Positions 30,117-40,585 of a stretch of 64,000 nucleotides of DNA are shown in pieces. The notes beneath the pieces were generated by a model. That model saw only the letters and a program-made list of their open reading frames with translations, did not search any database and had not been told where the DNA came from. How positions within the stretch are numbered: the first letter of the stretch is position 1; the number at the start of each line of letters is the position of its first letter. Source of the DNA: an uncultured Tidjanibacter sp. (GTDB lineage Bacteria; Bacteroidota; Bacteroidia; Bacteroidales; Rikenellaceae); the NCBI GenBank assembly GCA_947852905.1, contig CANTVF010000004.1, forward strand, positions 212,408 to 276,407, read 5' to 3'. Made by a program: the position numbers and the translations under genes.

Positions 30117-32156
30117 TCACAACACGGAGCCGGGAGCATATACCAACGATGCGCTGTTCTCCACGGTAACATAATCGTCACCTGAATCCATGACGGAAAA
30201 CGCATATACCTCATTATCTCCGCGCACCAGCTTTACATTCCGCCATACGAAAATGCCGTTTTTACCAGACACGACACCCTGAGACACACCGTTCACGGAA
30301 AGCTCTACGGTGGGCAGATTGGAATATACGGTTATGTCCTGTACTTCGGATTCCCTTACCGGATGCCTGTTCCCCGTTATATATATGAAAGGATCGTCAT
30401 GGTTCCAGTTGGCCTTGTAAAGCCAGTATGCGTCCTTACGCACCTTGCGGTCGAACGTAACGAGTCCACAGTCCACCAGTCCCTCGCCGTTACCGGCCGG
30501 ATACGAGACGGAGCCGTGATCGAACATATCGCCCACGAACACTCCCCAATACCGTTTCTGATTTCCCAAAGCGGCAATGTGTACTTCATGTACATGCGCC
30601 TGCCAGTTTTCGGCATGACATCCCCTATACGGGTCAGGACGTTTCAAAGGCTCGGCATAACACCCTTCGCTGCCGCCGACGCGGTAACTCACCGCGGAAC
30701 ATATCCTGTTCCATTTTTTGTCGCCTTGCAACTGTCTGTCCCAAATAGTTATATCCTCAGGCATTCCCGACAGCCACCCGAAAGTATGATTCCACACTAT
30801 CAGGTCGGGAATACGGTTGATATCGCCGTCCTTGTTGCTTACGCCTACCGTAAGACGGCTGCCGTCCGCCCTGTGCGCCTCGTCGTTCAGAACGCCTATG
30901 AACGGTATCGGATCGTCCCCGCGCAACTCAGGATCGGAAAATATGCCCCAGAAAAATACCGACGGATTATTATATCGTTGGCATATGGTCTCTTTCAGCT
31001 GCGACAGGGCGTTCTCGCGGAAAGCCGGCGAGTCGTAGAATCCGCGCGTTCCCATAGCCGAAGCACCCGTAAACGGAGAATCGGCCAGCACCACGATACC
31101 GCGCCGGTCGCACATTTCGTAGAACTCGCCGTAATGGCTTCCGCCGGCCACCCGGACGGCATTGGCACCCATTTCGCATATTATGTCGAGATCCTCTTCC
31201 ATTTGGGCGATCGTGGAAACGGGACCCGACATCGCCCTATCGCGCCATAACACGACTCCCCGCAAAGGATATTCGTGCCCGTTAAGCGACAATCCCCTGT
31301 CCGGATCTACCGAAAAACTGCGGAACCCGGTAAGAAAAGAGACCGAATCGGTACGTGTGCCGTCATCGAGCGACACCGTAACCCTATACAGATAAGGGTC
31401 GTCCACACCTTGCCACAGATGAGGGTCGTCGACCTCGAACGGAATCTCGGCTACCGTAACACCATTGTCCGCCCTGTGACGCACCCTGTCGTAAAAGACC
31501 ACGCTGTCACGGGCATCGGATATGCGCATGCCCACCTGTACCGCATGCTGCAACTTGCTGTTGACACTCACTCGTGCGCAACCGGCAGCCTTACCGGCAT
31601 CGGCCTGAGCGACTACCATTTTCACCCCGTTGCCGCCGAAACCGTCGAAACCTATAGCGCTGCCGTCCGTAACGACAAGCTCCACACCGCGCGTAATGCC
31701 GCCGTAAACGTTATCCTCGCCGGCAGTAGGAAGCACATCGGTACGCTCGGCATTGCTGACCATTACCCACAACAGATTGTTGCCGCCGAAATCGAAACAA
31801 TCCGTTATCTCGAATTCGAACGCATTGCAACCGCCCTTGTGCTGCCCCACGTAACGTCCGTTCACCAAAAGGTCGGTGACCGCGGAGGCACCCTCGAATC
31901 GCAGGAATATGCGTTTCCCGCGCCACTGGGGACGCGCCTTGACATATTTTATATAATTGCCCATACCGCGATAATAGTCGGGACTACCGGCTAGGGCATC
32001 CGTATTCCACGTATGTGGCAGATCGACGTTCAACGAATCGCGTTCGTCACAGGTATAAAACTTCCACCCCCTGTTGAGGTCGTAAACATCACGTGCTGCG
32101 GAAGCAAATACCGGTACTACCAGCATTGCCAGAAACATTACGAGTGACTTTTTCAT
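30117..32156 (-). CDS. Glycoside hydrolase family 2 protein (beta-galactosidase-like)
   Basis: Signal peptide; DVYDLNRGWKFYTCDERDSLNVDLPHTWNTDA...YYRGMGNYIKYV...; NGHEYPLRGVVLWRDR; RYNNPSVFFWGIFSDPEL. The usual NE acid/base dipeptide is not obvious (IFSDPEL), so activity is uncertain. Confidence 0.8.
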   Translation of the reverse strand: MKKSLVMFLAMLVVPVFASAARDVYDLNRGWKFYTCDERDSLNVDLPHTWNTDALAGSPDYYRGMGNYIKYVKARPQWRGKRIFLRFEGASAVTDLLVNGRYVGQHKGGCNAFEFEITDCFDFGGNNLLWVMVSNAERTDVLPTAGEDNVYGGITRGVELVVTDGSAIGFDGFGGNGVKMVVAQADAGKAAGCARVSVNSKLQHAVQVGMRISDARDSVVFYDRVRHRADNGVTVAEIPFEVDDPHLWQGVDDPYLYRVTVSLDDGTRTDSVSFLTGFRSFSVDPDRGLSLNGHEYPLRGVVLWRDRAMSGPVSTIAQMEEDLDIICEMGANAVRVAGGSHYGEFYEMCDRRGIVVLADSPFTGASAMGTRGFYDSPAFRENALSQLKETICQRYNNPSVFFWGIFSDPELRGDDPIPFIGVLNDEAHRADGSRLTVGVSNKDGDINRIPDLIVWNHTFGWLSGMPEDITIWDRQLQGDKKWNRICSAVSYRVGGSEGCYAEPLKRPDPYRGCHAENWQAHVHEVHIAALGNQKRYWGVFVGDMFDHGSVSYPAGNGEGLVDCGLVTFDRKVRKDAYWLYKANWNHDDPFIYITGNRHPVRESEVQDITVYSNLPTVELSVNGVSQGVVSGKNGIFVWRNVKLVRGDNEVYAFSVMDSGDDYVTVENSASLVYAPGSVL

Positions 32157-32302
32157 AATCCGATGCGCTTTCACTTTTGCCGACAGCGGTTTCCATCCCC
32201 GGAAACCGCCCCGACAAATAGTCTTGTCCGCGCTAAAGGTAGCGATTTTTTTACTACTTTCGTAGGCGGATTATCCACCGGCGCTGGCCGCAATCGTAAA
32301 AG

Positions 32303-32842
32303 ATGAATACCCTCGACATAATACTTATCGTACTGCTTCTTATCGCGGCCGTAAACGGTTGGCGCAAAGGCATCATAACGCAGGCATGCGGAATAGCCGG
32401 GCTGATTCTCGGAATCATGTTCGCCATACGCTTCAGCCGACGGGTGGGCGACTGGCTGAATGTCGGCGACGATTTCGCTCCCGTACTCGGCTTCATAGTC
32501 ATACTGCTCGTAAGCATCGTAGTCCTCGCACTGATCGGCTATCTTTTCAAAAAGGTATTCCACCTCACGGGCTTCGGCATCATCGACCGTATAGGCGGCC
32601 TGGCCGTAGGCGTAGTCAAGATAGGACTGCTGCTGAGCATACTGATCGGCTTCTTCGTACGCATGAACGACAACTATCATTGGGTGGATCCGAAGGAGAT
32701 AACCGATTCTGCGGTATACAAACCGCTTCAGGCCATGACGGATGCCATATTCCCGTACCTGATAGAGGCCAAGGACAAGATAATGGACTCTGTTCCCGAA
32801 AACTCCACGGACAACGACTCGGACGAATCCGAACAGGCATAA
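32303..32842 (+). CDS. CvpA-family membrane protein
   Basis: MNTLDIILIVLLLIAAVNGWRKGIITQACGIAGLILGIMFAIRFS, classical CvpA N-terminus. Confidence 0.9.
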   Translation: MNTLDIILIVLLLIAAVNGWRKGIITQACGIAGLILGIMFAIRFSRRVGDWLNVGDDFAPVLGFIVILLVSIVVLALIGYLFKKVFHLTGFGIIDRIGGLAVGVVKIGLLLSILIGFFVRMNDNYHWVDPKEITDSAVYKPLQAMTDAIFPYLIEAKDKIMDSVPENSTDNDSDESEQA

Positions 32843-32852
32843 TCACAACGGC

Positions 32853-33782
32853 ATGGCAGAAAAACTCACCGGAACGGTCATAGAAAGCACCGGCAGCCAC
32901 TACAAGATACTCACCCCCGACGGCGCAACACTCGAAACCCGTCTGCGAGGCAAACTGCGTCTGGACGGTCGCCGCACCACGAATCCCGTAGCAGTCGGCG
33001 ACGAAGTATCATTCGAGACCACACCGGAAGGCGAGACCGTGATCACGGCCGTATCGCCGCGACGCAACTACCTCATACGCCGCGCCTCCAATCTGTCGAA
33101 AGAGGCGCATGTCATAGCCTCCAACCTCGATCAGGCATTCGTTGTGGCATCGCTCGTCGCACCGGCCACGAATCCCGAATTCATCGACCGTTTCCTCGTC
33201 ACATGCGAGGCATACAACATTCCCGCCGGCATAATACTCAACAAATGCGACCTGCTGGAAGATTTTCCCGATGCGATAGTCGAATTCGCCTCTACCTACG
33301 CCTCGGCGGGCTACGAAACCTACCCCGTATCGGCCGCCCGACCGAACGGTGCTGAAGCGCTCCGCGCACTGTTTGCCGGAAAAACCACGCTGCTTACCGG
33401 AAACTCCGGAGTCGGCAAATCCACGATAATAAAATACATGATCCCTGATGCCGACGTACGCATAGGCCGTATTTCCGACTACCACCACAAAGGCATGCAC
33501 ACCACGACATTCGCACGCATGTACCGTCTGCCGGAGGGAGGCAGCATAATAGACACCCCCGGCATAAAAGGGTTCGGGCTGATAGACATAGACGCTTCGG
33601 AAGTATTCCGCTACTTCCCGGAATTCATGCGTTATGCCCCCGGCTGCCAGTATTATAACTGCACCCACACCCACGAGCCGGGCTGCGCCGTCACGGCGGC
33701 GGTAGAACGCGGAGACATATCCTCGCAGAGATACGTAAGTTACCTGAAACTGCTCGACGAAGATGGCAAATACCGTTTATGA
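32853..33782 (+). CDS. rsgA: Ribosome small-subunit-dependent GTPase A
   Basis: Circularly permuted GTPase: NKCDLL (G4), GNSGVGKSTIIKYM (G1), DTPGIKGFGL (G3), zinc-binding C-terminus YNCTHTHEPGCAV. Confidence 0.95.
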   Translation: MAEKLTGTVIESTGSHYKILTPDGATLETRLRGKLRLDGRRTTNPVAVGDEVSFETTPEGETVITAVSPRRNYLIRRASNLSKEAHVIASNLDQAFVVASLVAPATNPEFIDRFLVTCEAYNIPAGIILNKCDLLEDFPDAIVEFASTYASAGYETYPVSAARPNGAEALRALFAGKTTLLTGNSGVGKSTIIKYMIPDADVRIGRISDYHHKGMHTTTFARMYRLPEGGSIIDTPGIKGFGLIDIDASEVFRYFPEFMRYAPGCQYYNCTHTHEPGCAVTAAVERGDISSQRYVSYLKLLDEDGKYRL

Positions 33783-34461
33783 TGCCGCGGCCGACGGACC
33801 GCAGTGGTACGCCGAACGCATAGAATACCTTTCTCGTTTCGTTCTGCCCGAAAGAGCGGAGACATTCGACCGGGTACTGTCCATGCGCACACGCTGGCTT
33901 ACGGTCTGCATGGAGAATACGTTCCACCCGCAGAACGCCAGCGCCGTAGTCCGCACCTGCGAGGCCTTCGGCATACAGGACATATACACCGTAGAGAATC
34001 TATGCAAATTCAACCCTAACGTCAACATAGTGCGCGGAACCGACAAATGGATAGACCTGCGCCGGCACCGCAATACGGCATCCGCTATAACGGCGCTCCG
34101 CGAACGCGGTTACCGCATAATAGCCACCGCTCCGCATATAGGCGACACTACCGCAGAGGAATTCGACGTCGCTTCGTCGCCGTTCGCCATCGTCTTCGGA
34201 ACCGAACATGCCGGCATCAGCGAGGAGATAATCCGTGAGGCGGACGGTTTCATACGCATTCCGATGCACGGTTTCGTCGAAAGTCTCAACGTCTCGGCAT
34301 CCGCCGCCATACTGCTGCATACGCTGTCGACACGCCTGCGTGAGAGCGACGCCCAGTGGCGCCTGCCGCAAGAAGAGAAGCTGCAACTGATGTTCCGGTG
34401 GCTCATGGCAAGCATACGCGACTCTGGGAACATACTCTCGCACGGGTTCCCGACTCCGTAG
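33763..34461 (+). CDS. TrmH/SpoU-family RNA 2'-O-methyltransferase
   Basis: NASAVVRTCEAFGIQDIYTVE...IVFGTEHAGISEEIIREADGFIRIPMHGFVESLNVSASAAILLH; overlaps rsgA by 20 nt. Confidence 0.92.
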   Translation: MANTVYDAAADGPQWYAERIEYLSRFVLPERAETFDRVLSMRTRWLTVCMENTFHPQNASAVVRTCEAFGIQDIYTVENLCKFNPNVNIVRGTDKWIDLRRHRNTASAITALRERGYRIIATAPHIGDTTAEEFDVASSPFAIVFGTEHAGISEEIIREADGFIRIPMHGFVESLNVSASAAILLHTLSTRLRESDAQWRLPQEEKLQLMFRWLMASIRDSGNILSHGFPTP

Positions 34462-34531
34462 CCGATTCCCGATAAGGCGCATATCGCCACAACCGACCAT
34501 ATACGCAACTGGGCATATACGACATAAAAAC

Positions 34532-35782
34532 ATGAAAGCCGAAATCATAACCATTGGCGACGAAATACTCATCGGCCAGATAATAGACACCAATTCGGCA
34601 TGGATAGCCGAACAGCTGAATACGGCGGGCTTCACCGTCCTGCGAAAATTCTCGATAGGCGACGACCGAACGGAAATACGCGACACCATAAACGAAGCGC
34701 TGCACCGCTCCGAAGCGGTGATAGTGACGGGCGGACTCGGCCCCACCAAGGACGACATCACGAAACTGACGCTGGCGGAGATGTTCGGCGGCGGTATGGT
34801 ACGCGACGAGGAGACCTACGAACGCAACCGACGGATACTCGAGGCGCGCGGCATAGAATACAACGACCTGAACAAGGGGCAATCGCTCGTACCCGCCCAA
34901 GCTACCGTTTTGCAGAACCTGCACGGCACGGCGCCGGGAATGTGGTTCGAACGCGACGGACACGTCCTCGTCTCGCTGCCCGGCGTTCCCTTTGAAATGA
35001 AGGAGCTGATGAACGGCGAAGTGCTTCCACGCCTTGAAAAGCGTTTCCGTCACGGCAAGGTGATCCATAAAACGGCAATAACGTTCGGCCTCGCCGAATC
35101 GGTACTCGCGGCGACCATATCCGATTGGGAAGATGCACTGCCCGACTACCTGCATCTGGCATATCTGCCCAGTCCGGCACAGATAAGGCTCCGCCTGTCT
35201 GCATACGACATAGAAGGTCGCGAAGAGGCGGCCGAAATAGACAGGCGATTCGCAACGCTCGAAAAACTGATACCGGAACATTTCATAGGTTACGGCGACG
35301 ACACTCTCGCTTCCGTCACCGCCTCCACACTCTCCTCGCGCGGCAATACGCTCGCAGTGGCCGAATCATGTACAGGAGGTGCACTGAGCGCATGTTTCAC
35401 ATCGATGCCCGGCGCATCGGAATACTTTCTCGGCAGCGTGGTATCGTATAGCAACGAAGTGAAAGCCTCCGTACTCGGCGTATCCCGCGCCGACCTCGCC
35501 GCCTATGGCGCCGTGAGCGAACAGGTAGCCCGTCAAATGGCCGAAGGGGTACGCCGACTCTGCGGCTCGGATTACGCTCTCGCCACCACTGGCGTCGCCG
35601 GTCCTTCGGGCGGCTCGCCTGACAAACCGGTAGGCACCGTATGGATAGCGCTGGCCACCCCCGACGGTACTACTGCACGCCTGTTCACCTTCGCCAAACT
35701 GCGCGCCCAGAATATAGAACGCGCATCGGCCAATGCGATAAACATGCTGCGCCTGCATCTGCTCGACGCTTCAAAACGATAA
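34532..35782 (+). CDS. cinA: CinA family protein (nicotinamide-nucleotide amidase/competence-damage protein)
   Basis: MKAEIITIGDEILIGQIIDTNSAWIAEQLN...VTGGLGPTKDDITK...AVAESCTGGALSA. Confidence 0.95.
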   Translation: MKAEIITIGDEILIGQIIDTNSAWIAEQLNTAGFTVLRKFSIGDDRTEIRDTINEALHRSEAVIVTGGLGPTKDDITKLTLAEMFGGGMVRDEETYERNRRILEARGIEYNDLNKGQSLVPAQATVLQNLHGTAPGMWFERDGHVLVSLPGVPFEMKELMNGEVLPRLEKRFRHGKVIHKTAITFGLAESVLAATISDWEDALPDYLHLAYLPSPAQIRLRLSAYDIEGREEAAEIDRRFATLEKLIPEHFIGYGDDTLASVTASTLSSRGNTLAVAESCTGGALSACFTSMPGASEYFLGSVVSYSNEVKASVLGVSRADLAAYGAVSEQVARQMAEGVRRLCGSDYALATTGVAGPSGGSPDKPVGTVWIALATPDGTTARLFTFAKLRAQNIERASANAINMLRLHLLDASKR

Positions 35783-36725
35783 AAGATCCACATCCCGCCG
35801 TAAGATATCCGGAAATACGGCCGCTGGCAATCCGGTCGGCAACTTAAGCAAATAGAGAACATCCAAACGGCACGCCCCATGATTCAACCGCCGTAGCTAC
35901 AGGCTACTGCCGGCAGACACCAAACCGGCTACGGCCGTCATCGACAAAGAACTATGCCGGTCAACCAGAGCCTCGCCCGGGAAAATCCTGCAGCCATTCA
36001 CGCATCGTTACCGGTGAACGGCCGCGGGGCACTGCGGGCAATATCGGCGAAACAGGTTTTCATATCCGACACGCGCCGATATCTGCAAAAAAGCCAGCCT
36101 ATACGACTGCAAAGAAATACATACGCAACGACGTCCTATACTCCGACATCAATAATACGATAAAGCCTGTACACGATAACGGCAAGGACGCCACGATACC
36201 GGCCGCCGGCAACATATCCCACAGCCCGTCATTTCCAATGTCCACACAAACGGCAGTTCCGTAGTGACGGCAATCCGCTGCATCGCACTGTCGGTATCGT
36301 TTATTCATTTCCGCCGTGATTCCGAAATAAACACGACAATACATACTGTTCGTCATTCATCGTAACCGAGTATACCTCCGCATACACTCCATTACCACAC
36401 TATACAACGCATTGAAAATCCTATACGCACAGCCGGAGCCTTACACCCTCCGCAGCCACGGCGAGAATCACCGTAGCTTCACTTACAGCACAATATGCTA
36501 CGAAAACATGTACGGACTGCGGCAACACGATAAACATGCCGCAATGCATCCTCGTACAACACCGAAGACAATTACCAGATTCTCCGTATTTATGCTAACC
36601 CATGCAAACCGGAACGACACAGAACGTTATCCCGGCACCAAACGGGTTCGCTCCTATACAATCCGTATACGACAACATTTCCCTCCGGCGTATCATAAAT
36701 ACATTACCTTTACACGAAAATACGA

Positions 36726-36767
36726 AAGTGGGTTGTATCAAAACATAATTTTTGACGCAACCCACTT
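36726..36767 (-). terminator. Strong hairpin, possible terminator of 36911-39253 gene or repeat-family element
   Basis: AAGTGGGTTGTATCAAAACATAATTTTTGACGCAACCCACTT: 10-bp outer arms plus 6-bp inner arms (TCAAAA/TTTTGA); minus-strand flank TTTCGTATTTTC. Confidence 0.6.
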
Positions 36768-36910
36768 AAGGTGTGTAAAAACGGTTAAAATGCAAGATCA
36801 TGAATGCGAGGGCGACAGGAATTTACTTGTAGTAAATGACTTAGCCAGAATCACGATATAAACGCAACAGATTGCCCGTTATGACACACGTCCTCAGTTC
36901 ATTCTCAATT

Positions 36911-39253
36911 CTAATTCCACCCGGGATTCACCGGAGGATTGCTTCCGAAATTCTCGGTATTGCCGGTACTCGCGGACGCCATTACAGGACTCCATATCAC
37001 ATCCGAGTACGCGCTGCCGATAAGTCCCCCCTCTACATCGGATGACAATGGCTGAGCATAGAACAGATATCCTACGCAATCCGGGGAACTGCCGGAGAAC
37101 ACTATATTGTTGCCGGATTTTTCACCGTAAAGCCGATTAACGACATCGAGGTATATCTGATCGCCTACTACTTGTGCCAAATACAGATACACGTTATAGT
37201 TCCCTGACAACGTACCGCTGTTCTTTACAAGCGTCATGCCGTCGAAAACGATTTTGCCGTCCTCGAAACGTGCCCGGATCTCATCCTCTACAGAATATTG
37301 CATGCTGGCAAAAGGATCCATCATACCGGAAACCTTGTAGGTCTTGCCGACAACATCCTCGGTTACTGTCACGTTCATCGCTACGAGCGGCGTTCCGAAC
37401 AAATCGGTATACGATACCGACCACTGCCCTATGAACTGTCTGTATTCCGGAGTATCTGTACCCGGAATGGGATCGTCAGTCGTAAACTCATAATAAATCG
37501 GACGACCGTACACACCCTCCGCATCATAGGCGAGTCCCAGCACGACATACGGTGTCGACGGAATTACCGGCAGTGAAACAGAGGTCTCGCCAGCCGAGAA
37601 ATCATAACCTTCAGCCGCATCAATATATGCCGCCAAAGCATTTTCGTCAGACAGATCGACGCCCAACGCCACCCGCCTTACTGCGACCAATTTATAGGTC
37701 GCCGCATCGTTAAGCACGATATCGAATTCCGCAGTAACATCGGAAATATTCTTCGGACTTATTTCAATGGAAGCGGCGCTGGCCACATGCGCTTCGGTAG
37801 ATATTTCGGCCTTGTACAATTCGCCGAATCCGTTTTCGCCCTCCACTACGAACAGCCATACGAACTCTGTGCCGGGAGTAAGCCCGGTAGCGCCGGTAGT
37901 ATACGTCTCTCCTTCAACATCCACACCGCAATCCTTGTAAACGAGAACGTTATCGTACAGTACATCATCGTCTACACCTTCCACGGCAGAGCCGAGGAAC
38001 AACAGATGGTGCAGTCTTTTGGCTCCTTCCGGCAATAATACCGTCACGTCAATAGCGGTTTCTGTACAAGTAAACGCGACTCTTTCCGCAGTCAGAGTAA
38101 GCGCCGGATCCTTCTTTATTGCAGGAACGGTATAATCCGTGCGTAAGACATCGCCCACGACATTCTGCCCGGAGAGGGCTGCCGCCAAGAACACGATCTT
38201 CTGTTCGGGAGAGGTCTGGTAATCTACTGTATACGGTACGGAAGGCGCCGCAGAGCCGTTTGCCAACAACCAATCGAGAAGCGTATTCTGCGGATTTTGC
38301 AACATATATTCGTCGAGACCGCTCTTGGGAACGGCACCGTACATGATTCCGTCGGCATCAGCACTGCCCGTCAAAGCATACGTAACGACAGTTTTCTTGA
38401 AATTGCTTTCCGTCTCGTCTATGCTTATGGATACGGCCGGCGCCTTGGCATTCTCGAATACGAGACCGGAAACAGGAGTGACCTTGGCTCTCTCCACGGT
38501 AACCGACTGCATAGCCTCCTTCGTAACCACATTACCCTCGTTGTCTGTCATACGTACCACAAGAGACTCGTACTCCCCGGCCGGGAGCGCGCAATAGACG
38601 GACAACGGCGCAGATGTCGAAAGCGCCTCATTTATACCGTCGATCTCTACGCTTTGTCCGTAGCCGTCGTTCCAGCTCACGGACAGATCTCCAGAATCGA
38701 CCCCGGCAGATCCGGCCATAGGCGATCCACTCGACAAAGATATGCGCGAGAGCGTACCGGTACCGGTTATCTGCAACTCCAGAAGCCCGCATACATTTCT
38801 GAAAAACATTTCGCTAACGTCGCCATTAGCCGTGGCTATCATCGGATTGGCCGACTCGGCGAACGAGCCTTTCACATAAGTCTGGGTTACCGGGAACGTC
38901 ATATGCACGTTCAGACCGTCGAATGCGAGCACTCCTTCCGCCGGATAAGCGGCTACGAAAGCGTTACCCGCAGGCTTGTATCCCTCGAAAGAGGCATCGT
39001 TGGTACCGGCCCCGGAGGTCATGCTGAACAACTCGCCGGAACTATCGGCATCGCTGAACAGATAAAACGCGTCGCCTTCGCTCCACATGACCGACAGATC
39101 GTCGCCGAGCGAGGTCCGTGTGGATTCCACAGACGCATGAATAGTAATTTTCTTTTCCACGGGATTTTCCGGAGGATTCTGGGTACATCCCGTCAATACG
39201 GCCGATAATGCGAACACCGTCCCGAATGCCGCAGGTCCCAGCCATTTTTTCAT
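36911..39253 (-). CDS. Fimbrillin-like surface lipoprotein with C-terminal repeat and lipocalin-like region
   Basis: Lipobox SAVLTGC; ESTRTSLGDDLSVMWSEGDAFYLFSDADSSG... fimbrillin-like motif; FN3-like middle; C-terminal beta region. Confidence 0.75.
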   Translation of the reverse strand: MKKWLGPAAFGTVFALSAVLTGCTQNPPENPVEKKITIHASVESTRTSLGDDLSVMWSEGDAFYLFSDADSSGELFSMTSGAGTNDASFEGYKPAGNAFVAAYPAEGVLAFDGLNVHMTFPVTQTYVKGSFAESANPMIATANGDVSEMFFRNVCGLLELQITGTGTLSRISLSSGSPMAGSAGVDSGDLSVSWNDGYGQSVEIDGINEALSTSAPLSVYCALPAGEYESLVVRMTDNEGNVVTKEAMQSVTVERAKVTPVSGLVFENAKAPAVSISIDETESNFKKTVVTYALTGSADADGIMYGAVPKSGLDEYMLQNPQNTLLDWLLANGSAAPSVPYTVDYQTSPEQKIVFLAAALSGQNVVGDVLRTDYTVPAIKKDPALTLTAERVAFTCTETAIDVTVLLPEGAKRLHHLLFLGSAVEGVDDDVLYDNVLVYKDCGVDVEGETYTTGATGLTPGTEFVWLFVVEGENGFGELYKAEISTEAHVASAASIEISPKNISDVTAEFDIVLNDAATYKLVAVRRVALGVDLSDENALAAYIDAAEGYDFSAGETSVSLPVIPSTPYVVLGLAYDAEGVYGRPIYYEFTTDDPIPGTDTPEYRQFIGQWSVSYTDLFGTPLVAMNVTVTEDVVGKTYKVSGMMDPFASMQYSVEDEIRARFEDGKIVFDGMTLVKNSGTLSGNYNVYLYLAQVVGDQIYLDVVNRLYGEKSGNNIVFSGSSPDCVGYLFYAQPLSSDVEGGLIGSAYSDVIWSPVMASASTGNTENFGSNPPVNPGWN

Positions 39254-39637
39254 AATAAATAGTAATGATCGTTTCATAGTCCGACAATTTTAGTATAACA
39301 AATAAAAAAACAACTATCATTTCTCATCCTGCTTGTAAATATACACACAAACAACGACAAAAACCAATCGAAACGAATACATTACCGTAATAAAAATACT
39401 GTATGCGGCAAAACATGCCATACATGCATCCGCAAAGCGCACCGCCGAATTGTACCGCCTCCAACAAAACGTTTGACCGTACCGATAAGCCTGCCATGCA
39501 AGCGACAATAAAACAGGACGGCGATATGTTTCAACCGACGTCCTGTATGAAAATCAACGCATGCCCAGTAAGCATGGCAACCGCTATGTCCGCTGACGAT
39601 ACGGCTACGATCAGCCGTCATCGCCGTTATTTCGGGA

Positions 39638-40432
39638 TCACTTACCGAACTTCACTCCGAGCGATACCCCCATACCGTCCGGATAAATGCTCATTCCCAT
39701 ATCGAGAGCCCACCCTTTATCGCGCGAGAACAACAGTTCCCACCCAAGAGACAATACGAATCCGACATGAGCTAAACCGGTAAGATAAGGATCATTTCCC
39801 ATGAAAGCGCGATAACTGCTGTAGTATCCCACGGCGAGGTCTATATGAATGAAAGAGGAGGTGTTGTACATGAAAAAACGCTGTGATATTTTCGGCCCGA
39901 CGAACACGCTGTTAACCGTCGCGTCACGCGAAGTGTACGTATCGGACACGATATGATAAGTCGTTATACGCCCGTCGAACCGCGAATAGTCCGCAAGCAG
40001 GCCTATGCCGAAATTGCGCCACTGATAGCGGACGTATTCCAGTCTCGCCACGGGAACCACGCCTCCTTTCCACGGCATTTGAATGCCGCCCGACACGCCG
40101 AAACGGTTTTTCAACCACGGCTGTTCGCCCATCTTGCTTTTATCCGACAACTCTATCCATTCGTCTTTGGTACTCACGTAATAATATCTGTCCGAAGTGC
40201 CTTCGTGTATGAACAAAACGTCGTCGTAGGAAACGAACTCCATAGGCCTGTATTCTCCCCCTTCGCCCACATAATAAAACAGCCGGTTTCCCACAGGCGG
40301 AGGCAACACCAGTTCGCAACGTATCGTATCGCCGCGGCGCATTATGATCTCGTCGGGAAGCCCGACACTCTGTGCATCGGCTATACCCATACCGACTGCC
40401 AGAAACAAGACAAGTGCAAAGATTTTCTTCAT
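39638..40432 (-). CDS. Outer-membrane beta-barrel protein, unknown function
   Basis: Signal peptide MKKIFALVLFLAVGMGIADAQ, alternating hydrophobic strands; C-terminal SLGVKFGK. Confidence 0.7.
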   Translation of the reverse strand: MKKIFALVLFLAVGMGIADAQSVGLPDEIIMRRGDTIRCELVLPPPVGNRLFYYVGEGGEYRPMEFVSYDDVLFIHEGTSDRYYYVSTKDEWIELSDKSKMGEQPWLKNRFGVSGGIQMPWKGGVVPVARLEYVRYQWRNFGIGLLADYSRFDGRITTYHIVSDTYTSRDATVNSVFVGPKISQRFFMYNTSSFIHIDLAVGYYSSYRAFMGNDPYLTGLAHVGFVLSLGWELLFSRDKGWALDMGMSIYPDGMGVSLGVKFGK

Positions 40433-40585
40433 ACATCCGAAAAGTTTTAGAGTAGTTGGAGATGCCCTACACCGAAACAGCGCATTTTGCGGCTCGAAAA
40501 CTATACCGCACAGAACCGTTTCGACCATATGTCATCCGTTATCAAAGATACGATTATATCCCCGATAAACGCAACATACGCCCGT

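Noticed and set aside
34532-35782. cinA as part of a competence or mobile locus
   Set aside because: CinA/PncC-type gene in a housekeeping cluster; no com genes nearby.
36412-36861. 149-aa + strand ORF in gene-poor gap
   Set aside because: Residue composition looks non-coding, and the ORF runs straight through the strong hairpin at 36726-36767.
38297-39208. 303-aa + strand ORF opposite the fimbrillin-like gene
   Set aside because: Antisense shadow; the minus-strand frame has signal peptide, lipobox and domain logic.
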